NCBI GenBank assembly: GCA_958296125.1
Contig: OY282444.1
Coordinates: 992,001-1,056,000 of the forward strand
DNA from: an uncultured Poribacteria bacterium
GTDB taxonomy: Bacteria; Poribacteria; WGA-4E; PCPOR2b
Length of the DNA stretch: 64,000 nt
Direction: 5' to 3'
Positions 44,755-54,909 of this stretch are shown here, one piece after another; position 1 is the stretch's first letter; each line of letters starts with the position of its first letter. The position numbers were made by a program, and so were the translations under genes. Below the pieces are notes generated by a model, which had not been told where the DNA came from, ran no database searches, and saw only the letters and a program-made list of their open reading frames with translations.

Positions 44755-45029
44755 ACCTCACTTGACACATCAAACCGATCAATAATCCCCATAACCAGCT
44801 CTCTTATGGGAGCCGTTTCGATGTCAAATACCTCTTGGGCAACGCCCGGACCCGCCCCAACAAGCACGATATCATTCTCTCCCGCCCCCACGTAGTCAAC
44901 AGCGATTGTCGGCGTTCGGACCAATTTCGATTTCAAACTCAGCGGTTGAACCAGCAAAAGCGTGCGATTTTTATAGGCAGGGTGCTTAATGACCGAGACC
45001 ACTTTACCAATGACTTTTGCGATGTACAT
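44751..45029 (-). CDS. EutN/CcmL-type microcompartment vertex protein (BMC-P), copy 1
   Basis: A 92-residue single-domain protein of the EutN/CcmL family, whose pentamers cap the corners of bacterial microcompartment shells. It begins MYIAKVIGKVVSVIKH and has LLLVQPLSLKSK, then AVDYVGAGENDIVLVGAG, all typical. Its ATG overlaps the stop of the next vertex gene by one base (TAATG), so translation is coupled. No BMC-H hexamer shell genes are in this window, but they may lie elsewhere. Confidence 0.92.
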   Translation of the reverse strand: MYIAKVIGKVVSVIKHPAYKNRTLLLVQPLSLKSKLVRTPTIAVDYVGAGENDIVLVGAGPGVAQEVFDIETAPIRELVMGIIDRFDVSSEV

Positions 45030-45313
45030 TACTCCTCCGCTTCTTCGGTTACAGTAATTGAATCAACGATTCCAACTACAGCGACATCAACAGGCATTGC
45101 ACGTTCCGCCGATACAAATGCGGCATCTCCGCCGGTGACCATATAGACCAGCTCACCATACCCGGCCGCACCTTGTATATCAACAGCGGTAACTGGATCA
45201 CCGACGGACCGCTCCTCCGCGTCAAGGGGCTGTATCACCAGAAGACGGTATCCGACTAAACTTGAATCTTTTCGAGTTGCGACAATCGTTCCGATAACTT
45301 TTCCAATATCCAT
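45029..45313 (-). CDS. EutN/CcmL-type microcompartment vertex protein (BMC-P), copy 2
   Basis: A 94-residue paralogue of the next gene, with MDIGKVIGTIVATRKD, YRLLVIQPLD and AVDIQGAAGYGELVYMVTGGDA. The two differ through most of the sequence, so the duplication is old. They probably form different pentamers or heteromers. The gene is 23 bases after the NtrC-type regulator on the same strand, so all three may share a transcript. Its C-terminus is acidic. Confidence 0.92.
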   Translation of the reverse strand: MDIGKVIGTIVATRKDSSLVGYRLLVIQPLDAEERSVGDPVTAVDIQGAAGYGELVYMVTGGDAAFVSAERAMPVDVAVVGIVDSITVTEEAEE

Positions 45314-45336
45314 AGGGCATTAAAACGTCCGTTCAT

Positions 45337-46791
45337 CTAACGCCTTTGAATCCCATACTCCTCCATCTTAGAATGGAGCGTATTCCGATTGATTCCGAGG
45401 ATTTCAGCGGCTTTCCTGCGATTCCAGCCGGTGCGCTGGAGAATAAACTCAAAGAGCGGTTTTTCAACGGCGATGCGAATCTCTGCGTGAAGCGATCCGG
45501 AGGCTGCTCCCGATTCGATAAATTCAGCCACGCGCTCCGACATCAGGGCGGCAAGGCGACTCTCGAAACTTGTCGCTGCCCTTGTCACAGAGGGGGTTGA
45601 GCTTCCAGAAAGTTCCGGGAAGTGTTCTGGAAGCAGTACCTGACCGGCACACATTACGAGTGCTCGCTTCAGGGCGTTTTCAAGTTCGCGGACGTTTCCG
45701 GGCCAATCATAAACCATTAGCAGCTTGAACGCTTCGGGTGAAATTGTCCCTTTAGGCTGATCGTAATCTTGAGCAAAACGGGACATAAAAAAATCTACCA
45801 GATCGGGTATATCCTCTTTCCGTTCACGCAATGGAGGTAAAAAAATTGGCACCACATTGAGCCGATAGAACAAGTCCTCCCGAAAGGCACCCTCTTGGAT
45901 TGCCAAATCAAGACATCGATTGGTAGCAGCAACTACCCGCACATTGACCTTGCGAATCTCGTTGGATCCGATTGGTTCGACCTCCCGTTCTTGGAGGACC
46001 CGCAATAACTTCATCTGAACCTCAATCGGTAATTCACCCACCTCGTCCAGAAAAATCGTTCCCTGGTCCGCCTGCTCAAATTTCCCTTGGCGCGCCGTGT
46101 CAGCACCTGTATACGCCCCTTTAACGTGTCCAAAGAGTGCACTTTCGATTAAGTCTGAGGGAATCGCACTACAATCCACCACCACAAATGCCTCATCCGC
46201 TCTCCTACTATTTTGGTGAATTGCTTTGGCTATTGACTCCTTACCAGTGCCACTCTCCCCCATAATCAGCACCGTTTCCTCGCTGATTGCCGCCCGTCCG
46301 ATAGTCAGGTAGACCACGTGCATCGCATCGCTCTCCCCAACAATCTGAGTTCCAACATCATCCCCGTTTTGTGGCGTGACAGTATCTTCCGATAACGAAT
46401 CTTCTGCCATCGCCGCTTTCGCCTGGTCAGCAGCATACACCGAGCGAGATACCAGAGATATGACCTCTTTGAGATCAAAAGGCTTGGTCACATAATCATA
46501 AGCGTGACGTTTTGCCGCTTCAATGGCGGTTTGTGTTGTGCCGTGAGCGGTGATAATAATAATCAATGCGGTTTTATTAATCTCCTGAAGTTCTTCAATC
46601 AGATCTAACCCATTGACATCGGGCATAAAGATATCGAGAAAAATCGTGTCAATCGCTTCTGAGCGGAGGAGATCGACCGTTTCTTTCCCGTTGCGCGCGG
46701 AGAATGTGCGATACCCTTCCTTCTGAAGAGCTTTCTCCAACACAAAGCGGATGCTATCATCGTCGTCAGCGATAAGAATTGCGTGTGTCAT
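45337..46791 (-). CDS. NtrC-family sigma-54-dependent response regulator
   Basis: A 484-residue activator with three parts. A receiver domain (about 1-120) has the acidic pocket IADDDDS and phospho-Asp in [10 protein letters not shown] sigma-54-binding AAA+ domain (about 150-390) has Walker [13 protein letters not shown], the sigma-54 contact loop GAYTGA (a variant of GAFTGA), Walker [13 protein letters not shown] and [12 protein letters not shown] Fis-type DNA-binding helix-turn-helix ([19 protein letters not shown]) ends it. It should use ATP to open promoters such as that at 36479. It is the first gene of a run with the vertex proteins. A matching kinase is not adjacent; the NtrB-like kinase at 51478-53004 is 4.7 kb away. 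Confidence 0.94.
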   Translation of the reverse strand: MTHAILIADDDDSIRFVLEKALQKEGYRTFSARNGKETVDLLRSEAIDTIFLDIFMPDVNGLDLIEELQEINKTALIIIITAHGTTQTAIEAAKRHAYDYVTKPFDLKEVISLVSRSVYAADQAKAAMAEDSLSEDTVTPQNGDDVGTQIVGESDAMHVVYLTIGRAAISEETVLIMGESGTGKESIAKAIHQNSRRADEAFVVVDCSAIPSDLIESALFGHVKGAYTGADTARQGKFEQADQGTIFLDEVGELPIEVQMKLLRVLQEREVEPIGSNEIRKVNVRVVAATNRCLDLAIQEGAFREDLFYRLNVVPIFLPPLRERKEDIPDLVDFFMSRFAQDYDQPKGTISPEAFKLLMVYDWPGNVRELENALKRALVMCAGQVLLPEHFPELSGSSTPSVTRAATSFESRLAALMSERVAEFIESGAASGSLHAEIRIAVEKPLFEFILQRTGWNRRKAAEILGINRNTLHSKMEEYGIQRR

Positions 46792-46947
46792 TGGAATTTA
46801 TAGTGTAGATTGGGTAGGATCGCGCGAATCTACCGGTGTAAGATCGTGGAATCGGATAGATTCATGTTTCCCGCCCCGGCTAAGTTATCGTTGTATCCAA
46901 ACAATCTGAGAAATCTTGGTGACATACTCCCAATGCTTGTTTTTAGT

Positions 46948-49900
46948 TTATTTCAGAATCAACATCCGCCGTGTCGCTGTGAATTCATCCGCTGTCAGTG
47001 TGTAAAAATAGAGACCACTAGCGACAGATTCACCCAACTGATTCCGTCCGTCCCAATAGGCTGCACGGCTGCGACTCTGATACATGCCCGCTGCTTGATG
47101 CCCCACGGCTAAATGCCGAACTACTCCCCCATTCATATCATAAATCGTCAGCGTTACCTCTGCCGACTCTGCCAACTGATACGGTATCCACGTCTCCGGG
47201 TTAAACGGATTCGGATAGTTTGCCAACAACGCAGTCTCTTCAGGAATCAACGAGGCTAACAGGTTCTGAAGGTTTTCAATACCCTGTTTGAAGGCAAGCG
47301 AACCGTCATCTTCCAACCGCGCCTGTGCTATCCACGCCTCTATCGTCGCAGCATCTACGCTTTCTGCTCCAACCGCGGGCGCAGCGGGTGATTCGGCAAT
47401 CCCTTGTGACACAAGAATAAGGTCAAGGATGCTGACCACACCATCGCCGTTGGCATCCACTGGTGAGTTAGCAGGCACCCTTTTCCCCAACTGCTGAGCG
47501 ACAAGAATCAGATCCAAGATACTGACAATCCCATCTCGATTCACGTCCCCGGTCGCTAGTTGTCCCTCTACAGCGATGCGGATTTGATGCGGTCCGGCGG
47601 GGATACTATCGCCGGTAACGGAGCCGAACTGGAACTTCTGTAATGCCAACTCTGTTTCGCCACCCGATTTCGCCTTGAACCTCACCTGAAGCAGGGAGCC
47701 GGTGCCGTTTACACCTTGAGAGGACAGTCGTGCCGCGCTGAGTCCTGCGATTTTACCCGCTGCGTTATCAATGCTGCCACCCTGAAAGAAGGTCGTGCCG
47801 CCGTTCGTCTTCAGGAAACCGCCTTCGGTCACGTTGATAGCTTCGAGGGCGGCGGGGTCAAAGGCAATATCAAACTGCCAGCCTGCCAAGTCGGTGACAG
47901 TTTCTGCGCGGATGTCGAGGGTAAAGGTATCGTCACGGTGAATTGGGGTTTGGGAAAAAGCGTAGCCGACACCGGGGGTTGCCACTGTATATTCAGTGCC
48001 GGGTTCAAACCCAAAAAAGGCGTTATAGTTTGCCCTAACCGCTACTAACAAGACATTTCTCCCCTCCTGAAGTGTGACCGGGAGAAAATCTGTGTAATCA
48101 TCCGACGCATGGTTATGGAGGGACTGGTAAATCAAAGTCCCGTTGAGCCAAACCTGAAGATCGTGAAGGCTGCCAACATACATCGTTGTGTCTTGTTGCC
48201 GCGGTGAATAGAGGGATACAGTGCCGTAGAGAGTGTTATCGAGGCTGCCTCCAAGCATATCCTCAATGTTTTTACGCCCCGTAGCCGGAAGTCTGCGGGA
48301 GGTCCACACGTCATCGCCGACGGACTGTCCCTCTACTGCCCCGTGGGTAGCAATCGCCACCTCTGTCACCGCACCCCCACTCGCTTCTGCCAATAAATCC
48401 CTACTACCACTCGGTTCTTCGTACGGTAATACGACCCATAGCCATGGTCCCTCTATTTTGGGCCCTCCCTTTGGGAACGCCGGATTTCCGTGCCAAAGAA
48501 CCGTTATATTTTTGCGTAACCCATCCAAAGGTGAAATGTCAGAGATCTCATTTTTATGGATTCCCAGCCATGTCAAGTTGGTCAAACTCGCCAAGGGGGA
48601 TACATTCACAATGTTATTTTCTGCAACCTCTAGCCATGTCAAGTTGGTTAATCCTGCAAGCGGAGATATATCCGATATATTGTTATGTGAAAGATTCATA
48701 CGGGTTAACCCGGTTAATCCCGTAAGGGGGGATATATCCGATATTTCGTTGTCCCGAAGATACAGTTCTTTCAAACCTGTTAATCCCGCCAAAGGCGTAA
48801 GGTCTGATATATTACCGTCGCAAAAATCTATCGTCTCCAGTTTTGTTAAACCCGCAAGGGGCGATAAATCGGATATAGGATTGCTCCACTGGAACACTGC
48901 TTCCAGGTTGATTAACCCTGCCAAAGGCGAGAGGTCGGATACGCCGCGACCGCTAACGCGACGGCTAAAACGGAACCACTCTAGATTAATCAGTCCTGCA
49001 AGCGGCGACAGGTCGGATATGTTGAGGTCGGAAATACCTAACCCCCTCAGATTGATTAATCCTGCAAGCGGCGACAGGTCGGATACCACAGTGTCGTCCA
49101 ACTCTAGGCGAGTGAGATTTGTTAAACCCCTTACGGGTGATAAATCGGACACCAAAGTGTGATCAAACTCAAGGTGGATGAGATTTGTTAAGTTCCTCAC
49201 AGGCGATATATCAGATACGTTACTGTGATCAAACTCTATGTGAGTGAGATTTGTTAAGCCTCTCACAGGCGATATATCGGATAAGAGGTTGTCATGAACC
49301 CAGAGCTCACGCAGGTTGATTAAGCCTGCTAGCGGTGAAAGGTCGGAAACCTCATTATCGGCAAGTTGTAAAATTCTCAGATTGGTCGCAACCTGAAGTC
49401 CTGTCAAATCACGGATGCCCCTGTTCGGCACATGGAGTCTTTCCAACCTTGCCATCTCCTCCACAGTAATCGGGGCATTCGGGCTTTTGCCGAGCTCCTC
49501 CGCAATCGCAGCGCGCAGGTTCGGGTCAGGGATATGAACAACCGTACCCGGTAGACGCTCCGGCTGCGATGGGCTATCAACCTCCGCCTCCGGGAAGTCC
49601 AATGCGTAAATCATTGCATTGAAATTAGAGGTCCATGCGTCCCGTTTCATACTCCCATTCTCACCCTCTAACACCAGCAAGCCGATGTTCTGTAGCCCTA
49701 TATTCTCACGTATTTTTTTAAGGAATACTTCCGTCTCTAACCCAACCGCAGCTGCGGCATAAGCCACGTCCACCGGCCCCTGAAACACCTCATGAAATCG
49801 TGAAATCGGCTCAATATCACCAAACGCCCCTCCCGTCGCTGCCAGTGCCGCCTTGTATCTATCCGTGTCTTCTTGAACAAGCGCGTCCAGCGTTGATTGT

Positions 49901-51258
49901 TCGGCATACAAGCGTAACGCCTGCGCTTTGTCATACGCTGGCGTGGCATTGCTCTCTATCACGGAACGGACCTGATCCTCAAAGGTTTTCATCCCTTCCG
50001 TGTGGCACCCCAAACAGGATAACCCATTCCGCACCGTCGGATCACTCGCCGCGGGGTTGGAGACGATGTTTATCGGTGCGTCATCTAAACGAAAACCGGA
50101 CGCGTTGGCAAGGTAATATCCCTGTAACCCATTGGGTAGGTTGAAGATAACCTCTCCACCATCATGCGTGAAATTGAGGGGATGGGTGAAGATGTTCTGT
50201 GTGCCAACACTCCCCGCAAAATCGTAACTTTTCCAATACGCGCCATATCGGGAGGTGTGTCGTTCTATCACCCTATTGTGATTGGAGACACCGGAATCGT
50301 TGGTGCCTGCCCGCCAGACACGCACCCCCGGCGCATTGAGTAGGTTACGGACCACATCCACCTCCAATCGGGTCTCTAGCTCCCTATCCGTTAATGGCAG
50401 GGATAGCAAATCGTGGTATAGCGGTGGTAAAGATGCCGTTGCCACGAACCAATCGACATGAACCGATGGTATATCACTCTTCATCTCCGTCTGTAATCGC
50501 CCGAGTTGGTCACGCAGCGCGGTCTGTGTTGGCGCATTAAACGCGATGTGATAGGGATACGCCGCTTCTATCTGCGTCCACGCGTCATTGACATCCCATT
50601 CATAGTGTCTCAGGTCGATGTAGAGGATTGTTCCCTGTGGGTCAATGGGGTGTGGGTTGGTAACTGTCACCCCCCATGAGAGACTGTTGACCAGTTTGGA
50701 GAGTCCGCTGCGGTATTCTTGGAGTCTCCTCGGTGTCTCACCTGCGTTGTAGAGGTGTGTCATTGTGAAGTAACGGGCAAACGCACGGTCAAACGGTGTG
50801 AGGGACATGACGTGATTCTCAATGGTATTGAGAATTTCACCGGGAGAGATGAACTGACTATCGGAGACGGAGGTTGCCGCCCAATCGGGTGCATCGGCTA
50901 AAATCCAGTTTCGGATGGTGTCAATCGCTTGGGTGGATAGTTGGGGTTGTGCGAGCGGCATCCGTTTGGCTAGGTCAGTGGTCAGGAGTCGTTTATACAG
51001 TTCGGAGGCATCGGGATTTCCCGGGACAACGGTTCCCTCTTCGATGAGTGCGTTGTGTTCGATTAAGAGTGTCTCCCGATAGGCACCATCAGGTCCATGG
51101 CAGATGAGACAACTCCGTTCAAAGATAGCGTAGGCATCTTGCGCTATCGGTTGTTGGGCGGATATGTTTTGAGAACCGACGATGAATATCAATAGGCCAA
51201 TGAGTGCGATGCGACATTGAGCCCTAATCAAATAGGGTATGATATGACAGTTAAACAC
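46948..51258 (-). CDS. Chimeric exported protein: two haem sites, leucine-rich repeats, cohesin, dockerin, sorting tail
   Basis: This 1,436-residue protein starts at GTG 51258 with AAGGAGA upstream. A signal peptide is followed by CLICHG at residues 50-54 and a second CLGCHTEGM near 415, both haem c-attachment motifs. Residues about 605-920 hold 13 leucine-rich repeats of 22 residues (core SDLSPLAGLINL). Near 1105-1228 is a cohesin-like beta domain (FTLDIRAETVTDLAGWQFDIAF). Near 1233-1290 are two dockerin calcium loops (DVNRDGIVSILDLILV and DANGDGVVSILDLILV). The last 90 residues (NYPNPFNPETWIPYQ, then LTIYDMNG, ASGLYFYTLTA) look like a FlgD/Por-type C-terminal sorting domain. Cohesin and dockerin in one chain are unusual. 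Confidence 0.88.
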   Translation of the reverse strand: MFNCHIIPYLIRAQCRIALIGLLIFIVGSQNISAQQPIAQDAYAIFERSCLICHGPDGAYRETLLIEHNALIEEGTVVPGNPDASELYKRLLTTDLAKRMPLAQPQLSTQAIDTIRNWILADAPDWAATSVSDSQFISPGEILNTIENHVMSLTPFDRAFARYFTMTHLYNAGETPRRLQEYRSGLSKLVNSLSWGVTVTNPHPIDPQGTILYIDLRHYEWDVNDAWTQIEAAYPYHIAFNAPTQTALRDQLGRLQTEMKSDIPSVHVDWFVATASLPPLYHDLLSLPLTDRELETRLEVDVVRNLLNAPGVRVWRAGTNDSGVSNHNRVIERHTSRYGAYWKSYDFAGSVGTQNIFTHPLNFTHDGGEVIFNLPNGLQGYYLANASGFRLDDAPINIVSNPAASDPTVRNGLSCLGCHTEGMKTFEDQVRSVIESNATPAYDKAQALRLYAEQSTLDALVQEDTDRYKAALAATGGAFGDIEPISRFHEVFQGPVDVAYAAAAVGLETEVFLKKIRENIGLQNIGLLVLEGENGSMKRDAWTSNFNAMIYALDFPEAEVDSPSQPERLPGTVVHIPDPNLRAAIAEELGKSPNAPITVEEMARLERLHVPNRGIRDLTGLQVATNLRILQLADNEVSDLSPLAGLINLRELWVHDNLLSDISPVRGLTNLTHIEFDHSNVSDISPVRNLTNLIHLEFDHTLVSDLSPVRGLTNLTRLELDDTVVSDLSPLAGLINLRGLGISDLNISDLSPLAGLINLEWFRFSRRVSGRGVSDLSPLAGLINLEAVFQWSNPISDLSPLAGLTKLETIDFCDGNISDLTPLAGLTGLKELYLRDNEISDISPLTGLTGLTRMNLSHNNISDISPLAGLTNLTWLEVAENNIVNVSPLASLTNLTWLGIHKNEISDISPLDGLRKNITVLWHGNPAFPKGGPKIEGPWLWVVLPYEEPSGSRDLLAEASGGAVTEVAIATHGAVEGQSVGDDVWTSRRLPATGRKNIEDMLGGSLDNTLYGTVSLYSPRQQDTTMYVGSLHDLQVWLNGTLIYQSLHNHASDDYTDFLPVTLQEGRNVLLVAVRANYNAFFGFEPGTEYTVATPGVGYAFSQTPIHRDDTFTLDIRAETVTDLAGWQFDIAFDPAALEAINVTEGGFLKTNGGTTFFQGGSIDNAAGKIAGLSAARLSSQGVNGTGSLLQVRFKAKSGGETELALQKFQFGSVTGDSIPAGPHQIRIAVEGQLATGDVNRDGIVSILDLILVAQQLGKRVPANSPVDANGDGVVSILDLILVSQGIAESPAAPAVGAESVDAATIEAWIAQARLEDDGSLAFKQGIENLQNLLASLIPEETALLANYPNPFNPETWIPYQLAESAEVTLTIYDMNGGVVRHLAVGHQAAGMYQSRSRAAYWDGRNQLGESVASGLYFYTLTADEFTATRRMLILK

Positions 51259-51477
51259 AGAGCGTTTCTCCTTATAGATGGTTTTGTTGATCGATTCTAA
51301 AATCTTTGCCTCGGTATCAGCAGGTTGCTTTCTCTATTTTACATAACTCAAGTTGCTGCCTATGCGATAGGACAGGCAGGTGATGTGTTTATGACATAAG
51401 TGCGATACGGGGAGACCAGGCAAGCATTGGGATTGTTTTGAGTTTCTTTCACAGGGATCGAAATCAGTAGGAATATC

Positions 51478-53004
51478 TCAAACCGGCAACGTAACAATAA
51501 ACGTTGCCCCCTGAGGCTCTGTTACATCAACCTCAATGGTGCCGCCGTGCTCCTCAACGATTTGCTGGCTAATCGCCAGCCCAAGCCCTGTCCCTTTCTG
51601 CTTCGTTGTGTAGAACGGATCAAACAGACGGGAAGCAACATCCGGCGGTATACCCCGTCCAGTATCCTTGATATAAATTTGCACTGCCCGGGTCACGGAA
51701 TTATACACGGTTTGAATCATCAAGTTCCCCCCGGCATCCATTGATTCAAGTGCGTTACGAAATAGGTTCAGCAACACCTGCGTCATTCCGTCATCGTTCA
51801 CGGCAACCGACGGACAATCGTCAGCGAAACGCTTCTCAACACCGATATTGTCCCGATCTAACTCTGGCTGACAGATCGAGAGGCTATTGTCGATCAAATC
51901 GCTAATGTTGCTCGGCTTGACCCCGGCGGTGCGTGGGTTGCCGGATACAAGTAGCTGCTCAACCACACGATTCAGTCGATCCACCTCTTTGATAATGACT
52001 TGAATGTACTCTTGAATCTCTGAATTCGATTCGCCCTCAAATTGGAGCAACTGCGCTGCACCACGGATCCCGCCAAGTGGATTTCTCACCTCGTGAGCGA
52101 CAGTTGTCGCAAGCTTTCCGAGAGTTGCCAGGCGTTCGGATTGCACAAGCGAATCAATCATCTGCTGAATCTTAACGCGCTGTGCCACAATCGCAGCGAT
52201 AATCGTCAAGATACGAATATCGTCATCAATCGAAAACTCGTCCGATGCCTTATCTATCGTCAACGTGCCGATTACTTGTTCATCAACTATCACCGGAACA
52301 CACCAGAAAGCTATCGGATCTTTAGACTGCACCGATTTTGCATCTGGAAACTCGATCTGCTGGAGGGGGGTGCGACTGTGTGGCACACCAATCGGGTGCC
52401 CAGATTGGAGCACCTGTTGTTGGATGAGGTCAATTTGATTGTCTGTTCCACGCCGGAGCTCCGCCTCCGTCAATCCAAAAACCGCCTCAACCTCTTTGAC
52501 TGGTTCACCATCTTCCCAAATTCTCAGCGCGCCGCGGTACACCCCCATCCGGTTAGCAAGGATTTTGATAATCTTTTGGAACAGTTCATCTAATTCTAGA
52601 GCGGTGTTTGCTGTATCACCTATTTCAACAAGTGTAGACAGATCGCGCACCCGTTTTTCAAGGTCTGTGTTGGCTTGATCTATCTGTTCAAGCTGGGTCT
52701 CAGTGGTGGAGCGTTGTGCCTTGAAAAGCTGGATGGTGCGGACAATGAAATACGCGATGACAGGATATAAAATTGCAACCACACCCAAATGGATTTGCTC
52801 ATAGTACAGCCCGGCGTGTATCCAATTGGCTAGCGTCGTGCACGCAAGCAACAGATACTGGCCGCGACGGTTGTCGTATATTCCGCCGAGGATTATGATC
52901 CCATAGTATAGATGCGAGACAACACCGTAGTTCTGCGGACTATCCAAGCCGTAAACAAACAGATTAATCAGTAAGACGACAAATATCAGGAAGAAAGTTA
53001 GCAT
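51478..53004 (-). CDS. NtrB-like sensor histidine kinase with GAF domain
   Basis: A 508-residue membrane-bound kinase. The N-terminal 100 residues are hydrophobic with several membrane segments. Then a coiled coil leads to a GAF-type sensor (about 130-275). The HisKA box is VAHEVRNPLGGIRGAAQ with the phospho-His. The ATPase domain has LLNLFRNALESMD (N box), DTGRGIPPDV (G1), FDPFYTTKQKGTGLGLAI (F and G2). It is of the type that partners NtrC regulators. The ATG at 53004 is the first in frame; a TTG lies two codons earlier. Confidence 0.9.
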   Translation of the reverse strand: MLTFFLIFVVLLINLFVYGLDSPQNYGVVSHLYYGIIILGGIYDNRRGQYLLLACTTLANWIHAGLYYEQIHLGVVAILYPVIAYFIVRTIQLFKAQRSTTETQLEQIDQANTDLEKRVRDLSTLVEIGDTANTALELDELFQKIIKILANRMGVYRGALRIWEDGEPVKEVEAVFGLTEAELRRGTDNQIDLIQQQVLQSGHPIGVPHSRTPLQQIEFPDAKSVQSKDPIAFWCVPVIVDEQVIGTLTIDKASDEFSIDDDIRILTIIAAIVAQRVKIQQMIDSLVQSERLATLGKLATTVAHEVRNPLGGIRGAAQLLQFEGESNSEIQEYIQVIIKEVDRLNRVVEQLLVSGNPRTAGVKPSNISDLIDNSLSICQPELDRDNIGVEKRFADDCPSVAVNDDGMTQVLLNLFRNALESMDAGGNLMIQTVYNSVTRAVQIYIKDTGRGIPPDVASRLFDPFYTTKQKGTGLGLAISQQIVEEHGGTIEVDVTEPQGATFIVTLPV

Positions 53005-53076
53005 GAGCAATGCACAGCTTCAAAAGTTACTCCCGATGACGCATCGAAGCCTCAAAAGCTTAGATAGCAAAGACTC

Positions 53077-53685
53077 TTACTGTCCATTTCGCAAGAAATT
53101 ATCAAGCATCTTGAGTCCGATTCGACCACTTTTCTCCAAGTGAAACTGCGTCGCAACCAGGTTCTGATGGGCAACGACACTCGAAAATTCAACGCCGTAA
53201 GTAGTCTTACCAACAATATATGAATCGTCCTGTGGGATCGGATAGTATGAATTGACAAAATAGAAATGGGCAGGATTCGGAACATCTTGAAAAATTGGGT
53301 GCGCCTGCGTTTGATACACCTCATTCCAGCCAATCTGCGGCACTTTTTGGGTTGACATCGCTTCATACTTTTTGACAACGCCGGGCAGGATGCCGAGGCA
53401 ATCAGTACTCTCCTCTTCGCTGTGCTCAAACAGGATCTGGATACCGATACAAATCCCTAACATCGGCTTATCCGATTTGTAAACCTTCCACAAAACCTCC
53501 GCAAGCCCATCCGCATTCAGGTTATCCATTGTTGCCCGCGCTGCCCCCACGCCGGGAAAGATAATTTTCTCTGCGCCTAAAATGGTCTGGGCATCAGCGG
53601 TAATTTTTCCGTCGTAGCCTAAGTATTTGACAGCGCGTTCAACGCTTGTTAAGTTGCCCGCGCCGTAGTCGATAATTGCGATCAT
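53077..53685 (-). CDS. hisH: Imidazole glycerol phosphate synthase, glutaminase subunit
   Basis: HisH hydrolyses glutamine to feed ammonia to HisF in histidine synthesis. The 202 residues match. It begins MIAIIDYGAGNLTSVERAV. The catalytic Cys is in MLGICIGIQILF, and the His-Glu pair in QFHLEKSGRIG. No other his genes are in the window, so it stands alone, which is common in scattered histidine pathways. Confidence 0.94.
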   Translation of the reverse strand: MIAIIDYGAGNLTSVERAVKYLGYDGKITADAQTILGAEKIIFPGVGAARATMDNLNADGLAEVLWKVYKSDKPMLGICIGIQILFEHSEEESTDCLGILPGVVKKYEAMSTQKVPQIGWNEVYQTQAHPIFQDVPNPAHFYFVNSYYPIPQDDSYIVGKTTYGVEFSSVVAHQNLVATQFHLEKSGRIGLKMLDNFLRNGQ

Positions 53686-53761
53686 TGGAGACTCATGTTG
53701 ATAAAAGATTCGTTTGAAAAGTTAAGAAGGGACCGTTGATAGGTTCGAGACGTTTATGTGT

Positions 53762-54655
53762 TCAAACGCTATTCTGATTCGATTCAAAAAGTTCTGCCTG
53801 TTTGAGAGTCGCTGCAACTCTCGATTTAGCCCGCCCCCAAATGGCTTCTAAGTCCGGGGTGCATTCATAGTCTTTGAATAAACTTGAAATAGCATCCGCT
53901 TTTCTTTTTTCAGCAAGCCTCTCTCGGATAATTTCGACGTTTACCTTATCGAGTTCAATCCCGATTGATTTCCGCCCCAGCTGCTCCGCAACGACTAAAG
54001 TTGTCCCCGAGCCCGCAAATGGATCCAATACAACATCGCCGGGATTTGTCGAAGATAGGATTATCCGAAGGAGCAGTTGAATCGGTGCCTGCTGCTTGTG
54101 CAAGCGATTCCCCTCCACATCCCGCAAGGCTTCATCTCCAGCAAAATAGCCCGATGTCAACTCACGAATATCGTCCCACACATCGGTGACGAACATGCCA
54201 TTTTCCCGTTTATATTTGTAGCCCGCAGGGAGCGGCGGATTGATTCGTAGACGGTGAAAGACCTGTGGACGTTCCCCCTTCGTTGCAAACGCGATGATTT
54301 GGTAGTGTTTGCCAAAACGTTTTATTCCGGGGACAGCGGATGTTTTCTTTTTCCAAATGATCAAGTTTTGAAATATCCACCCTGATTCGCGTAGACACCG
54401 TAGCACAGACTCAGTTTTCTTTTCGCGCTGCATAAAATAGATTGCGCCTCCCGAAGCGGTCTGGCGATAAATCTTTGTGCACACATCGCCCATCCACTTC
54501 CAATAGTGCGCTTCAGGCAAGTTATCATCCCACTCGTTGTAACCTTTGTCTTGATTGAAGGGCGGATCGAGAAAGGTGAGATCAACATGCCCACAAACGG
54601 TATTCTGCTGGTCTAACAGCGAACCACAATCTCCATGCAGTACGGTTGTTTTCAT
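53762..54655 (-). CDS. DNA methyltransferase (beta class, DPPF)
   Basis: A 297-residue N6-adenine- or N4-cytosine-type methyltransferase. Motif IV FLDPPFNQDKGYNEW lies near residue 30 and motif I DPFAGSGTTLVVAEQLGR near 210, giving the beta-class order. It is the third gene of a restriction-modification remnant, after another methyltransferase and a shrunken endonuclease. The last 60 residues are helical. It starts at the ATG at 54655. Confidence 0.88.
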   Translation of the reverse strand: MKTTVLHGDCGSLLDQQNTVCGHVDLTFLDPPFNQDKGYNEWDDNLPEAHYWKWMGDVCTKIYRQTASGGAIYFMQREKKTESVLRCLRESGWIFQNLIIWKKKTSAVPGIKRFGKHYQIIAFATKGERPQVFHRLRINPPLPAGYKYKRENGMFVTDVWDDIRELTSGYFAGDEALRDVEGNRLHKQQAPIQLLLRIILSSTNPGDVVLDPFAGSGTTLVVAEQLGRKSIGIELDKVNVEIIRERLAEKRKADAISSLFKDYECTPDLEAIWGRAKSRVAATLKQAELFESNQNSV

Positions 54656-54666
54656 GCTCTATCCTG

Positions 54667-54882
54667 TTAAGCGGAAAATCCATCATTGATCATAAATAGT
54701 ATCATTTTTACCAAACCATCTTTTATGTTATCGCGGGAGGGCAGCTCATCTTTGTTCGTATGCTTCGCTTCAACGAGATAGATTTCATCCCCATGAATTT
54801 CAACCTCATCACAGGTCAAATAATATTTGCTGCATAGAAGCGGGGTATATTTTACTCCAGTGATCCTAGCGAAAATATCCAT
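54667..54882 (-). pseudogene. Remnant of a PD-(D/E)xK restriction endonuclease
   Basis: A 71-residue frame lies between two methyltransferase genes. Its N-terminus (FARITGVKYTPLLC) and C-terminus (GDEIYLVEAKHTNKDELPS, NIKDGLVKMILF) match the two ends of a larger type II endonuclease family as I remember it, with EAK as part of the catalytic site. The middle, including most of the active domain, is missing. This suggests an internal deletion that inactivated the enzyme. A small intact protein cannot be ruled out. Confidence 0.5.
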
Positions 54883-54909
54883 CGGGTCCTCGTTGCACCT
54901 CTAACAAGA

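Noticed and set aside
48233-49162. 309-residue plus-strand open frame
   Set aside because: It is antisense to the leucine-rich-repeat region; its repeating composition simply mirrors the repeats on the coding strand.
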